A stretch of 64,000 nucleotides of DNA from Mycolicibacterium rufum (GCF_022374875.2 NZ_CP092427.2:992001-1056000); one strand, 5' to 3'; shown: positions 41,131 through 49,986, counted from the first letter of the stretch. Notes: generated by a model from the letters alone, not told the origin. Numbers and translations are program-made.

Positions 41131-42110
41131 CCGCGCGCGGCCGCGCGGGTCAGTGCACGCTCCACGCTGTTGCGCGCCAGCAGGACCTTGAAACCGTTCT
41201 GGCTCAACGGCTGTGCCCCCGACACGGCGACGCGGGCGGCCGACCGGAACCTTTCGGCGTCGGCCGTCCTGCCGGTGAGTTCCGCCTCCGCCGCCCCGGT
41301 CCGCCACGGGGTGGCCGCCACGCCGCCGAGCGCCACGGCCGCCGATGCCACGATGCCGTCGCGGATGTCCAGACCGACGGCCACCGAGACCAGCGCGAAG
41401 GCGTAGCTGTGCCGGTCGCGGACCTTGAGGTACCAGCTGCGGGCGCCGTAGGGAGACGGCGGTAGCTCGATGCCGGTGATGAGCTCGCCCGGCGCGACGC
41501 TGGTGTCCCGCTCGGGGTGTTCTCCGGGCAGCGTGAAGAACTCGCTGATCCGGATCGACCGTGGCCCGGCCGGACCGGCGACGTGCACCACCGCGTCGAG
41601 CGCGGCCAGAGCGACCGCCATATCGGACGGGTGCACGGCGACGCAGGACGGCGAGGCGCCGAAGATCGCGTGCTCACGATGGAATCCGGCCAGCGCCCCG
41701 CACCCGGAACCGGGAGACCTCTTGTTGCACGCCGCGAAAGCCGGGTCCATGAAGTACGGACACCGGGTGCGTTGCATCAGGTTCCCGCCCACGGTGGCCA
41801 TGTTGCGGATCTGCGTGGTCGCCCCCGACAGAATTGCTTGCGACAGAACAGGATACGCCGTACGGATCAGCGGATGGTTGGCGGCCGCGCTGTTGGACAC
41901 GCCCGCGCCGATCAGCACACCCCCGGCTGCTGTCGCGCGCACCGCCCCGAGGTCGAGGTCTCCGATGTCGACGAGCGCCGACGGCGTCTCCACGCCGGTT
42001 TTCATCAGATCGAGCATGTTGGTGCCGCCCGCGTAGTAGCGGGCACCCCGCGCCGCGGCGCTGATCGCGTCCTCGATGCCGGTCGCGCGATGGTAGGCGA
42101 AGGTCAACAT
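41115..42110 (-). CDS. FAD subunit of a molybdenum hydroxylase (PaoB-like)
   Basis: A 331-residue FAD-binding subunit of the xanthine dehydrogenase family. FAD motifs are YYAGGTNMLDLMK and ATVGGNLMQRTRCPYF. A cysteine-rich insert, RCPYFMDPAFAACNKRSPGSGC, matches the extra [4Fe-4S]-binding segment described in Escherichia coli PaoB. That places this enzyme with the PaoABC-type aldehyde oxidoreductases rather than with ordinary xanthine dehydrogenases or CO dehydrogenases. The start at 42110 overlaps the 2Fe-2S subunit stop by seven bases. Confidence 0.9.
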   Translation of the reverse strand: MLTFAYHRATGIEDAISAAARGARYYAGGTNMLDLMKTGVETPSALVDIGDLDLGAVRATAAGGVLIGAGVSNSAAANHPLIRTAYPVLSQAILSGATTQIRNMATVGGNLMQRTRCPYFMDPAFAACNKRSPGSGCGALAGFHREHAIFGASPSCVAVHPSDMAVALAALDAVVHVAGPAGPRSIRISEFFTLPGEHPERDTSVAPGELITGIELPPSPYGARSWYLKVRDRHSYAFALVSVAVGLDIRDGIVASAAVALGGVAATPWRTGAAEAELTGRTADAERFRSAARVAVSGAQPLSQNGFKVLLARNSVERALTRAAARGQLRS

Positions 42111-42649
42111 GGCGCCTCGTGCGCGCTGGTGATCGCGGCGACGATGTTCGCGTACGCGCCGCAACGACAGATGTTGCCGGCCATGCGTTCCCGGATCTCG
42201 GCCTCGGTCAGCCGTGGCGGGCCGTGCACCACGTCGTCGGGACTGCCTTCGAATGAGGCCGCCGACAGGTCACCGTCGGCGTATTCGCGCAGCAGCGCCC
42301 GCGACGAGCAGAGCTGTCCCGGAGTGCAGTAGCCGCATTGGAAGCCGTCGTGCTCGACGAAGGCCCGCTGCAGCGGGTCGAGCCGGTCGCCGTCGGCGAA
42401 TCCCTCGACGGTGTGCACCTCGGCGCCGTCGATCGACACCGCCAGCGTCAGGCAACTGAGGACCCGCCTGCCGTCGACCTCCACGGTGCACGCCCCGCAG
42501 AGGCCGCGGTCGCATCCCTTCTTGGTGCCGGTCAGGCCGAGCCGCTCCCGCAGCAGGTCGAGCAGTGTCGACCGGACGTCGGTGTCGACGTCGTGGGGCG
42601 CGCCGTTGACGGCGAGCCGGACGCGGTGGGTGGGTGGCGTCAGCGCCAT
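42104..42649 (-). CDS. 2Fe-2S subunit of a molybdenum hydroxylase (PaoA-like)
   Basis: A 181-residue iron-sulfur subunit. The plant-type cluster is at KKGCDRGLCGACTVEVDGRRVLSCL and the second cluster at GFQCGYCTPGQ with NICRCGAYANI. These two [2Fe-2S] centres relay electrons from molybdenum to FAD. E. coli PaoA carries a Tat signal for export; none is present here, so this enzyme is probably cytoplasmic. The start may instead be the GTG at 42658, one base after the Mo-subunit stop. Confidence 0.92.
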   Translation of the reverse strand: MALTPPTHRVRLAVNGAPHDVDTDVRSTLLDLLRERLGLTGTKKGCDRGLCGACTVEVDGRRVLSCLTLAVSIDGAEVHTVEGFADGDRLDPLQRAFVEHDGFQCGYCTPGQLCSSRALLREYADGDLSAASFEGSPDDVVHGPPRLTEAEIRERMAGNICRCGAYANIVAAITSAHEAPC

Positions 42650-42659
42650 ATCCGTCACG

Positions 42660-44834
42660 TCAGACCATCCGTTCGTCGGAGGGCTCCAGGAGAGCCTCGA
42701 GGGTGATCGGCAACGCCCGCAAGCGTTTTCCGGTGGCGTGGTGGAGGGCGTTGGCGATGGCGGCCGGCACTCCACAGGTGCCGATCTCGCCGATGCCCCG
42801 CACCCCGATGGGGTTGAGCGCGTAGTCCGGCCGCTCGAGGAAGCTGATGTCGAAGTCCGGACGGTCGGCGTGGGTGGGCACGTAGTACTCGCCGAGCGGC
42901 CGGGCGGTGCGCGGATCGTGGGGCACCTGCTCGAGCAGGGCCATGCCGACGCCGAACGTGATGCCCCCCATCACCTGGTTGGCGGCGAGCTTCGGATTGA
43001 GCACCCGGCCGCAGTCCATCACGGCCACCCAGCGGGTGACGGTGGCGCGGCCCAGCGCCTCGTCGACCTCCACCTCGCAGAAGTGCGCGCCGAACGACTG
43101 GGACACCGCGTCGCCGTCGGGTGCGCCGTCGCTGGTGACGGTGAAACTGAGGTCGTCGAGGAGATCGGCGCCGACGCCCCCGGCGGGGAACGGTCGGCCA
43201 CCCAGGCGGCGCTTCCACTCCTGCGCCGCGGCGAACACCGCCGAGCCGACCGTCGCGGTGGTCTGGGAGGCGCCGCTGTACGGCGCGTCGGGGAACGCGG
43301 AGTCTCCGGAGTCGAAGCAGACCCGGTCCAGGGGCAGGCCGGTGGCGTCGGCGGCCACCTGCGCCATCACCGTCCGGACGCCGGTACCCACCTCGTGCGT
43401 CGCCGCACTGAACCGCACCCGGCCGTCCGGCAGGGTCTGCACCCGGCAGCCGGCGGGCATCCTGCGGCCCGGGTAGGTGGCCGTGGCCATCCCCCACCCC
43501 ACCTGGACCCCGTTGCGGGACAGGGTTCGTGGCGTCGACGGACGATCCTCCCAGCCGAACCGGCGAGCCCCGGTCAGGTAGCACCCGGCCAGATCGGCCG
43601 CCGACCACGGCCGGCCGGTGGTCTGGTCGCGGTCGGTCACGTGGGCGAGCCGCAGCTGCAGCGGGTCCCGGCCCGTCGCCTCGGCCAGTTCGTCCATCGC
43701 CACCTCGAGGGCGAACAGGCCCGGCGCCTCCCCCGGCCCCCGCATGAAACACGGTGTCGGCGCGTTGATCCGGGCGACGGTGTGCGACACCACCAGCCGC
43801 GGCGACCGGTACAGGAAGCGCGTCGACAACCCGGTCGGTTCGCAGAAGTGCGCGACGGTCGACGTCTCGGTCAGGGTGTGGTGTTCGGTGCTGGCGAGGG
43901 CGCCGGTGTCGTCGGCGATCAGGGTGATCCGCTGTTCGGTGGGCGGACGGTGACCGGTGGAGGTGAACATCTGGTCGCGCGTCAGCACGAGCTTGACGGG
44001 GCGGCCCACCGTGCGTGCGGCCACCGCACACAACACCACGTGCATCCACAGAAAACTCTTGGCGCCGAACGCTCCTCCGACCAGAGGCGACAGGATCCGG
44101 ATCCGGTCCTCGCCGATCCCGAGCCAGGCCGCCAGGGCGCGGCGCTCACCGGTGATCCACCGGGTGCTGTCGTGCACCACGAGCAGGTCGCCCTCCCACC
44201 GCGCGATGGTGGCCGACAGCTCGATCGGATAGTGCGCGTTCTCAGGGGTCGTGTAGATCGCCTCGACGGTGGTGCCCGTCGGCTCGGCCTGCGGCCCGCG
44301 GCGGTCCTGCAGCTTCTCCTCGGTCAGCTTCACGAAATGGTCGGGGCGGTAGGCGCCGTGGCGGACGGCGCCGAATCCGCCCTCGGGGACGGGCGGATCG
44401 GCGAGCACCTGCGCCGCGGACAGCACCGCAGGGGCGGGCTCGTAACTGACGGCCATCAGGGAGGCGGCGTGCGCGGCGTTCTCCGGGGAGTCGGCCACCA
44501 CCAGCGCCAGGTGCTGCCCGACGTGCTGCACGGACAGATCCGACAGCGGCGGCCTGCGCTCCAGCGGCAGATCCCACGTCAGATCTTCCGGAAGGGCATG
44601 CAGCGCAGGGCAGTTCAGCGGTGTCAGCACATGCAGCACCCCCGGCGCCGCCGCGGCGCGCGACGCCGCCGAGGCCATCGATTCGGCGGTGACGCGGCCG
44701 TGCGGGATGTCCGACTGCACCAGCGCGGCGAAGGTGACGCCCTCGATCGGGGTGTCGGCGCTGTAGCGGGCCCGCCCGGTCACCTTGTCGGTTCCCTCGA
44801 CTCGCGACACCGGACGCCCGACGGATTCACTCAC
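42660..44834 (-). CDS. Molybdenum-cofactor subunit of an aldehyde oxidoreductase (PaoC-like)
   Basis: A 724-residue molybdopterin-binding subunit, close to the length of PaoC. It has the N-terminal RVEGTDKVTGRARYSAD, the Moco segment SPLVGGAFGAKSFLWMH and FMRGPGEAPG. HEVGTGVRTVMAQVAA and SGASQTTATVGSAVFAAA follow. The catalytic Glu lies in RGIGEIGTCGVPAAIANAL near the C-terminus. The likely reaction is oxidation of aldehydes or N-heterocycles with water as oxygen source. The order Mo, FeS, FAD differs from the FeS-FAD-Mo order of PaoABC. No maturation chaperone gene (PaoD/XdhC type) is adjacent. Start at 44834; divergent from a LuxR-type response regulator. Confidence 0.91.
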   Translation of the reverse strand: MSESVGRPVSRVEGTDKVTGRARYSADTPIEGVTFAALVQSDIPHGRVTAESMASAASRAAAAPGVLHVLTPLNCPALHALPEDLTWDLPLERRPPLSDLSVQHVGQHLALVVADSPENAAHAASLMAVSYEPAPAVLSAAQVLADPPVPEGGFGAVRHGAYRPDHFVKLTEEKLQDRRGPQAEPTGTTVEAIYTTPENAHYPIELSATIARWEGDLLVVHDSTRWITGERRALAAWLGIGEDRIRILSPLVGGAFGAKSFLWMHVVLCAVAARTVGRPVKLVLTRDQMFTSTGHRPPTEQRITLIADDTGALASTEHHTLTETSTVAHFCEPTGLSTRFLYRSPRLVVSHTVARINAPTPCFMRGPGEAPGLFALEVAMDELAEATGRDPLQLRLAHVTDRDQTTGRPWSAADLAGCYLTGARRFGWEDRPSTPRTLSRNGVQVGWGMATATYPGRRMPAGCRVQTLPDGRVRFSAATHEVGTGVRTVMAQVAADATGLPLDRVCFDSGDSAFPDAPYSGASQTTATVGSAVFAAAQEWKRRLGGRPFPAGGVGADLLDDLSFTVTSDGAPDGDAVSQSFGAHFCEVEVDEALGRATVTRWVAVMDCGRVLNPKLAANQVMGGITFGVGMALLEQVPHDPRTARPLGEYYVPTHADRPDFDISFLERPDYALNPIGVRGIGEIGTCGVPAAIANALHHATGKRLRALPITLEALLEPSDERMV

Positions 44835-44941
44835 CGCCCCAGCGTCACAACAATCGGGGCCGTCCGCCTCTCCGCTGCCCGGAATCCTCTCTTACCGCTA
44901 GCCCCCAGAAGTCCGCTCACCGGGGCGCGCCGGGCGCTGCG

Positions 44942-45613
44942 ATGACACAATGTCCGGTCATGGGCGCTCTCCGGGTCGTGGTGGCCGACGACGACGTGCT
45001 GCTGCGCGAGGGGCTGGCCAGTCTGCTGCAGCGTTCCGGTCTGGAGGTCATCGGCCAGGCCGGTGACGCCTCGGCGCTACTGGACCTGGTGCGCACCGAG
45101 AAGCCCGATCTCGTCCTGGTCGACATCCGGATGCCGCCGACCCACACCACCGAGGGCCTCGACGCCGCCCGGGTGATCCGGGAGGAGGCCCCCGGCATCG
45201 GCATCGTGGTGCTCTCGGCCCACGTCGACGTCGAGCACGCGATGGAACTGCTCGCGGGCGGCCACGCCATCGGCTATCTGCTCAAGACGCGTGTCACCGA
45301 TGTCGCCGATTTCCTCGACACGGTGCAGCGGGTCGCCAACGGCGCCTCGGTGGTCGATCCGGCGCTGGTGGCCGAACTCGTCGGAGCCCGCAAGCGCGAC
45401 GATCCGCTGGCCGCACTGAGCTCCCGGGAACGGGAGGTGCTCACCTTGATGGCCGAGGGCCTGTCCAACGGCGGAATCGGCCGTCGGCTGTGGGTCACCG
45501 AGGGCACGGTGGAAAAGCACGTGCGCAGCATCTTGACGAAGTTGAACCTGCCCGAGACGGGCGACGATCACCGCCGGGTGCGGGCGGTGATCATGTTCCT
45601 GGAGGGCCGCTGA
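44942..45613 (+). CDS. NarL/LuxR-family response regulator
   Basis: A 223-residue response regulator. The receiver has the acidic pocket VVVADDDVLLREG, the phospho-acceptor Asp in LVLVDIRMPP (about residue 60), and the Lys in YLLKTRV. The C-terminal LuxR helix-turn-helix is LSSREREVLTLMAEGLSNGGIGRRLWVTEGTVEKHV. The start may be the ATG at 44942 or the internal ATG at 44960 (MGALRVVVADDD). Together with the histidine kinase at 46038 it forms a NarL-type pair, and it is divergent from the aldehyde oxidoreductase operon, a possible target. Its 3' end overlaps the stand-alone receiver gene on the other strand by 23 bases. Confidence 0.92.
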   Translation: MTQCPVMGALRVVVADDDVLLREGLASLLQRSGLEVIGQAGDASALLDLVRTEKPDLVLVDIRMPPTHTTEGLDAARVIREEAPGIGIVVLSAHVDVEHAMELLAGGHAIGYLLKTRVTDVADFLDTVQRVANGASVVDPALVAELVGARKRDDPLAALSSREREVLTLMAEGLSNGGIGRRLWVTEGTVEKHVRSILTKLNLPETGDDHRRVRAVIMFLEGR

Positions 45614-45965
45614 CGTTCCGGCCCGCGAGCAACCGGTTGATCGCGACCGGCGACAGCGCGAACTTCGGCAGGAAACCGAGGGCAGGACTGGCCGCGATGA
45701 GGTCGGCGAAATCCTGCTCGTCGTGCGTCGACGTCAGGATCACCGCCACCTCGCCGAGCCGCTCGGCGACGTCGAATCCGCTGTCGGCGCCCAGGTCGAC
45801 GTCCACCAGCGCGAGATCCGGACGCAGCGCGTGGGCCTGCCGCTCGGCGTCGCGGGCGTCGGCCGCGGTGCCGACCACCACGAAATCGGCGCGCTCCAGC
45901 ATGTCGCGCGCAGCGTCCCGGAATCCGGGGCTGTCGTCGACGATCAGGCAGCGCACACCACTCAT
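45591..45965 (-). CDS. Stand-alone response-regulator receiver protein
   Basis: A 124-residue CheY-like receiver without an output domain. The acidic pair is in CLIVDDSPGFRDAA, the phosphorylated Asp in LALVDVDLGADSGFD, the switch Thr in VILTSTHDEQD and the Lys in LGFLPKFALS. Such proteins act by protein contact or as phosphate sinks. It is encoded between a LuxR-type regulator and a histidine kinase, divergent from the kinase with 72 bases between starts, so both receivers may share this kinase. Confidence 0.88.
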   Translation of the reverse strand: MSGVRCLIVDDSPGFRDAARDMLERADFVVVGTAADARDAERQAHALRPDLALVDVDLGADSGFDVAERLGEVAVILTSTHDEQDFADLIAASPALGFLPKFALSPVAINRLLAGRNVSGPPGT

Positions 45966-46037
45966 GCTTCGAGCATGCCCCGGTGAGCGGCCGACGGCAT
46001 TCCTGCTACCGGGAAACCTTCCGAATACCATCACCCG

Positions 46038-47540
46038 GTGACCTGGCGCTCGCTCCCGTCCCGGCTGCTGAGCGTGGTCGTGCGGCCGACCGCCCGCCCG
46101 CTGGGGCTGGGCATCGTGGTGGCCGCGGCGTTCCTCGTCGGCGAGGTGCTGGCCGTCTTCGCGCTGAAACGGGTCGCGCCCGAGAATGCGTTCGGCGCGC
46201 TGCTGCTGCTGGGCGTGCTCGTGGTGTCGGCGGGGTGGGGCTTCGGGCTGGCGATCGCGACGTCGCTGGTCAGCACGGCGGTGTATGCCTACCTGCACCT
46301 GGAAGGCCGCGACAGCCTGGCGCCGGCGCTGGCCATCTTCCTGACGCTGGCGCTGCTGACCAATGCCCTGGTGGGGCAGGCGCGGCTGCGCGCCGCCGAG
46401 GCCGAGCAACGACGACGACAGGCCGATGCGCTGGCCGCTCAGCAGGCCGCGCTGCGGCGGGTCGCCACCCTCGTCGCGCGCGGCGCCGACCCCGCCGAGG
46501 TCTACGCCGTCGCGGTGGAGGAGCTGGCGCAGAGTCTGGGCGTGGACCAGGTCACGCTGCTGCGCTTCGAATCCGACGGCACCGCGGTCGTGCTGGCCGC
46601 CCGCGACCGGCCGGGCAAGGACGCCCTGGTGCCCGGCGAGCGGCTCCCGTTGGCCGGGGACAGCGTCAGCGCCCGGATCCAGCAGTCCGGTGCCCCGGCC
46701 CGCATCGACGACTACGCGGAGGCGTCCGGTCCGATCGCGACCCGGCTGCGCGGACTGGGCGTGCGCTCGGCCACCGGTGTGCCGCTGATCGTGGGCGGCG
46801 CGGTGTGCGGCGCGCTGCTGGTGGGGTGTCTGGACACCGAAGCGATCGCCGAGGGTCTCGACGCGCACATCGGCGACTTCGCCGATCTCATCTGCACGGC
46901 GATCGCCAACGCGCAGACACGCGCGGAACTCTCGGCGTCACGGGCGCGGCTCGTCGCCGCCTCCGACGACGCGCGGCGCGGCTTCGAACGGGACCTGCAC
47001 GACGGTGCGCAGCAGCGCATCGTCTCGTTGAGCCTGCAGGTGCGCGCCATCGAGGCCGGCGCGGCCGACGACGAGCTGCGCGCCCAGCTCTCCGGGGTGG
47101 TCGACGGGCTGGCGGAGCTCTACTCCGATCTGCAGGAGCTGTCCCGCGGGATGCATCCGGCGGTGCTGTCCAAAGGTGGACTGCCCTCCGCGCTCAAAGC
47201 GCTGGCGCGGCGCTCGTCGGTACCGGTGGAGCTGGCGGTCGCGGTGGACCGCAGGCTGCCCGAGTCGGTCGAGGTGGCGGCGTATTACGTGGTGGCCGAG
47301 GCATTGACGAATGCCGCCAAGCACGCCGCGGCCGAGGTGGTGTCCGTCGAGGTCGGCCTCGACGACGACACGCTGCGTCTGTCGGTCACCGACGACGGCG
47401 TCGGTGGCGCCGCCGCGGGCGCGGGCTCGGGTCTGGTGGGTCTGCGGGACAGGGTGGAAGCGCTCTCCGGCACGCTCACGGTGACCAGTCCGCGGGGGGC
47501 GGGGACCCGGGTCAGCGCCGCCATCCCGGTCGGCGCGTGA
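46038..47540 (+). CDS. Sensor histidine kinase, HisKA_3 type with GAF domain
   Basis: A 500-residue kinase. Residues 20-115 hold about four hydrophobic segments of a KdpD/DUF4118-like membrane domain. A linker coiled coil (AAEAEQRRRQADALAAQQAAL) leads into a GAF domain (about 140-290). The dimerisation/phosphoacceptor motif is FERDLHDGAQQRIVSLSLQ, with the phosphoacceptor His near residue 320. The HATPase_c domain has EALTNAAKHA, VTDDGVGG and GSGLVGLRDRVEAL. It is the NarL-type partner of the response regulator at 44942. The start is GTG at 46038. The GAF domain may bind a small ligand or redox cofactor, but no haem-binding His is obvious. Confidence 0.9.
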   Translation: MTWRSLPSRLLSVVVRPTARPLGLGIVVAAAFLVGEVLAVFALKRVAPENAFGALLLLGVLVVSAGWGFGLAIATSLVSTAVYAYLHLEGRDSLAPALAIFLTLALLTNALVGQARLRAAEAEQRRRQADALAAQQAALRRVATLVARGADPAEVYAVAVEELAQSLGVDQVTLLRFESDGTAVVLAARDRPGKDALVPGERLPLAGDSVSARIQQSGAPARIDDYAEASGPIATRLRGLGVRSATGVPLIVGGAVCGALLVGCLDTEAIAEGLDAHIGDFADLICTAIANAQTRAELSASRARLVAASDDARRGFERDLHDGAQQRIVSLSLQVRAIEAGAADDELRAQLSGVVDGLAELYSDLQELSRGMHPAVLSKGGLPSALKALARRSSVPVELAVAVDRRLPESVEVAAYYVVAEALTNAAKHAAAEVVSVEVGLDDDTLRLSVTDDGVGGAAAGAGSGLVGLRDRVEALSGTLTVTSPRGAGTRVSAAIPVGA

Positions 47541-47546
47541 GGCCCC

Positions 47547-48761
47547 TCAGCCCGGGGGTGCGGCCGCGAGCGTCAGCGTGAACGTCGCGCCGCCACCGGG
47601 GGTCTGCGCGACGGTGATGTCGCCGTGGTGGGCGACGGCGATCTCGCGCACCAGCGCCAGCCCGATGCCGTAGCGCTCGCGACCCGCGGTCGCCGTGTGG
47701 TTGTGTCCGTGCGAGAACCGGGCGAACAGACTGGCCATCGCGTCGGGATCGACGCCCACGCCGTCGTCACACACGTCGACGACCACGTTCGGTCCTCGCC
47801 GCCACAGCCGGATCTCGATGGCGCCACCCGAGTGTTCGTGGGCGAGCGCGTTGTCGACCAGCGAGGTGAGTGCGCGGCGCAGCGCGGCGGCGGACCCGAG
47901 AACGACGAAAGCCGTTGCGGCCGTGTCGGCGTCCCGGTTCACCGTCAGGGTCACCCCGGCGGACTCGGCATGCTCGGACATGCTGGCGCGGACATCCTCG
48001 GCCAGTGTGGCGACATCGACGCGATCACGGGGCACCCTGTTTCCGGCCATCGAGGCAGATGCCAGCAGGTCCTCGATCACCTCGCCGAGCACGCGGGTGT
48101 CCGCGGCCAGCGCATCGATCTGCTCCTTGGCCCGGTGCGCGTCGCCGTCCTCGAAGCGGCGGGCGAGCAGTTGAATCCTGGTGTGCAGCACGGTCAGCGG
48201 GGCGCGGAGCTCATGGGAGGCGTCGGCGACGAACCGTCGCTGCAGGGCCAGGGCCTCCGTGAGCGGACGAAGCGAGCGCCGCGTGAGCAGCACGACCACC
48301 CCGACCGAGGCCAGGATGCCGGCCAGTTCCGCCGCGCCCAGCGCGAGCAGCAGTCGGTTGCGGCTCGCCTCATAGGATTCCAGTGCCAGGAGCGCCACCA
48401 CCCTTCCCTGCGGCCGGTCGGCGACCAGCACGCGGTAGGAGTCGTCACCGAGCCGGATGTCCGAGAAGCCCGGTGGGCGCCCGAGCAGCTCCGCGGTCGG
48501 CAGCCCGTCGGCGCTGGCGGACGTCGTCCCGGCCAGATCCCGGAGCACGAGGTTCATGCCGGGTGGCGGGTCGGTCGCGTCGTCGGCCGTCCCGACGACC
48601 GAGCTCAGTTGATCGGCGATCTGCTGCTTCTGCACCTGGGCGTCGACGACGAAGATGACCGCCCCGACGAGCAGCAGCACCGCGGTGAGGGCCAGCGACG
48701 CCTGCAGGGCGGCGATCCGTCCCGCGCGCCGCACGACGGCCAGGTCGGTGCCCGACGTCAT
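47547..48761 (-). CDS. Sensor histidine kinase, OmpR-type partner
   Basis: A 404-residue kinase with a transmembrane segment near residues 20-42, an extracytoplasmic domain of about 85 residues (VQKQQIADQLSSVVG to VALLALESYE) and a second segment near 135-158. The phosphoacceptor is in FVADASHELRAPLTVLHTRI, and the ATP-binding domain has VDNALAHE, VCDDGVGVDPD, FARFSHG and YGIGLALVREI. The kinase start overlaps the response regulator stop (ATGA). The pair is divergent from the redox operon beginning at 49489 and is its most likely regulator. Confidence 0.91.
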   Translation of the reverse strand: MTSGTDLAVVRRAGRIAALQASLALTAVLLLVGAVIFVVDAQVQKQQIADQLSSVVGTADDATDPPPGMNLVLRDLAGTTSASADGLPTAELLGRPPGFSDIRLGDDSYRVLVADRPQGRVVALLALESYEASRNRLLLALGAAELAGILASVGVVVLLTRRSLRPLTEALALQRRFVADASHELRAPLTVLHTRIQLLARRFEDGDAHRAKEQIDALAADTRVLGEVIEDLLASASMAGNRVPRDRVDVATLAEDVRASMSEHAESAGVTLTVNRDADTAATAFVVLGSAAALRRALTSLVDNALAHEHSGGAIEIRLWRRGPNVVVDVCDDGVGVDPDAMASLFARFSHGHNHTATAGRERYGIGLALVREIAVAHHGDITVAQTPGGGATFTLTLAAAPPG

Positions 48762-49414
48762 CCGGTCCCCAGGCGGTATCCGGTGCCGTGCACGGTGCGC
48801 ACGATGCCGCGTCCCAGCTTGCGACGCAGATAGTGCACGTAGGTGTCGACCACGCCCGGATTGTCGACGCCGTCGAAGGCCGAACTCAGCAGCTGGCCGC
48901 GGGTGTACGTCCGTCCCGGGGTGCTCATCAGGACGCTGAGCAGCGCGGCTTCCCGCTCGGAGAGTTCGACCTGTCCGGCGACGCCGCTCACGGTGCGGGT
49001 CACCCGGTCCAGAGACAGACCGGCCGCGCGCAGGGTCGCGTCGCCGTTCGGCCGTCGCACCAGAGCGCGGATGCGGGCCAGCAACTCGGGCACCTCGAAC
49101 GGTTTGACCAGATAGTCCTGCGCGCCCGCGTCGAGACCGTCGACCCGGTCGGACAGCGCCCCGCGCGCCGTCAGCATCAGGATCCCGGTGACGATCCCCC
49201 GCGACCGCAGCGCGACGACGAGGTCGAGGCCGTCCATGACCGGGAGCCCGCGATCGACGACGATGGCGTCGTAACGCCGGGTCAGTGCGGCGTGCAGGCC
49301 CCGTTGAGCGTCATGAGCGACCTCGACCTCGTACCCCTCGTCGGTGAACAGACCGACCAGCATCGAGCTCAAGGCGCGGTCGTCCTCGACGATCAGCAGC
49401 CTCGGCGTCGCCAT
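48758..49414 (-). CDS. OmpR/PhoB-family response regulator
   Basis: A 218-residue regulator from ATG 49414 (MATPRLLIVEDDRALSS); a GTG four codons upstream at 49426 is an alternative. The receiver has IVEDD, the phospho-Asp in DAIVVDRGLPVMDG and the Lys in YLVKPFEVPEL. The winged helix is LSEREAALLSVLMSTPGRTYTRGQLLSSAF, ending in VDTYVHYLRRKLGRGIVRTVHGTGYRLG. It is co-transcribed with the kinase and divergent from the proline-rich/ApbE operon, with 74 bases between. Confidence 0.92.
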   Translation of the reverse strand: MATPRLLIVEDDRALSSMLVGLFTDEGYEVEVAHDAQRGLHAALTRRYDAIVVDRGLPVMDGLDLVVALRSRGIVTGILMLTARGALSDRVDGLDAGAQDYLVKPFEVPELLARIRALVRRPNGDATLRAAGLSLDRVTRTVSGVAGQVELSEREAALLSVLMSTPGRTYTRGQLLSSAFDGVDNPGVVDTYVHYLRRKLGRGIVRTVHGTGYRLGTG

Positions 49415-49488
49415 GCTGTCGGGCACTCGACGAGCGTGCCACGAGAGTTCTTGGAAGGCTCGAAGAATCGGCTGTCAGCATCGGCGCC

Positions 49489-49986
49489 ATGGAATCACCC
49501 AGCGCCGGTGTACGCCGCGCCCGGGCCACCTCGTGGGCGCTGGCCGGCCTCGGCGTCGCCGCCGTCGCAGGCACCTCCGCCCTGGCCTACGCCGACACCG
49601 CGGCGCCGGCGGCGCCCGCCGCGCAGGTCGTCGTCGACCCCGCGCCACCGCAGAGCGGCCCGCCGCCCGCCCTCGACCTGCCCCTGCCGTCGCTGCCCGC
49701 CACCACGACCGCCGACACCCCGGCGGCTCCCGTCGCGCCTCCGGCGCCCGCACCCACCGTCGCGCAGGCACCGATCACCCGGTGGACACCGGCCCCCGTG
49801 TCCACCCCGCGACAGACCTCGGCGCCTTCTCCGGCGCCGACGTCGGATCCGGTGCCCGCTCCGGAGCAGACCATGCGGACCCGCGAACCGTCGACGCCCC
49901 CGACGACCCGGCGGCGCACCCTCACTCCGGCTCCCGTGCTGTCGCCGAGCTTCTCCCCGCACGTGACGGTGTCGCGCGGCTCATGA
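49489..49986 (+). CDS. Proline-rich exported or membrane-anchored protein
   Basis: A 165-residue protein with a hydrophobic segment at about residues 14-34 (TSWALAGLGVAAVAGTSALAYA) that can serve as a signal peptide ending ALAYAD or as an N-terminal anchor. The rest is low-complexity Ala-Pro-Thr sequence (PAPPQSGPPPALDLPLP, PAPVSTPRQTSAPSPAPTSDPVP) ending in a basic TRRRTLTP. It has no cysteine and no FMN-binding (SGAT-like) motif. It is the first gene of the operon and overlaps the ApbE start by four bases. It may be a cell-wall-spanning linker that presents the redox partners. No relatives are recognised. Confidence 0.7.
   Translation: MESPSAGVRRARATSWALAGLGVAAVAGTSALAYADTAAPAAPAAQVVVDPAPPQSGPPPALDLPLPSLPATTTADTPAAPVAPPAPAPTVAQAPITRWTPAPVSTPRQTSAPSPAPTSDPVPAPEQTMRTREPSTPPTTRRRTLTPAPVLSPSFSPHVTVSRGS

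Noticed and set aside
39469..41307. A 612-codon minus-strand frame opposite the APC permease
   Set aside because: It is very rich in Gly, Asp, His and Arg and lacks any family motif; the permease on the other strand has clear membrane helices and an RBS.
49448..49467. TTCTT-N10-AAGAA inverted repeat as a response-regulator site before the redox operon
   Set aside because: OmpR-type regulators usually bind direct repeats and the arms are only five bases, so it is not listed as a feature.
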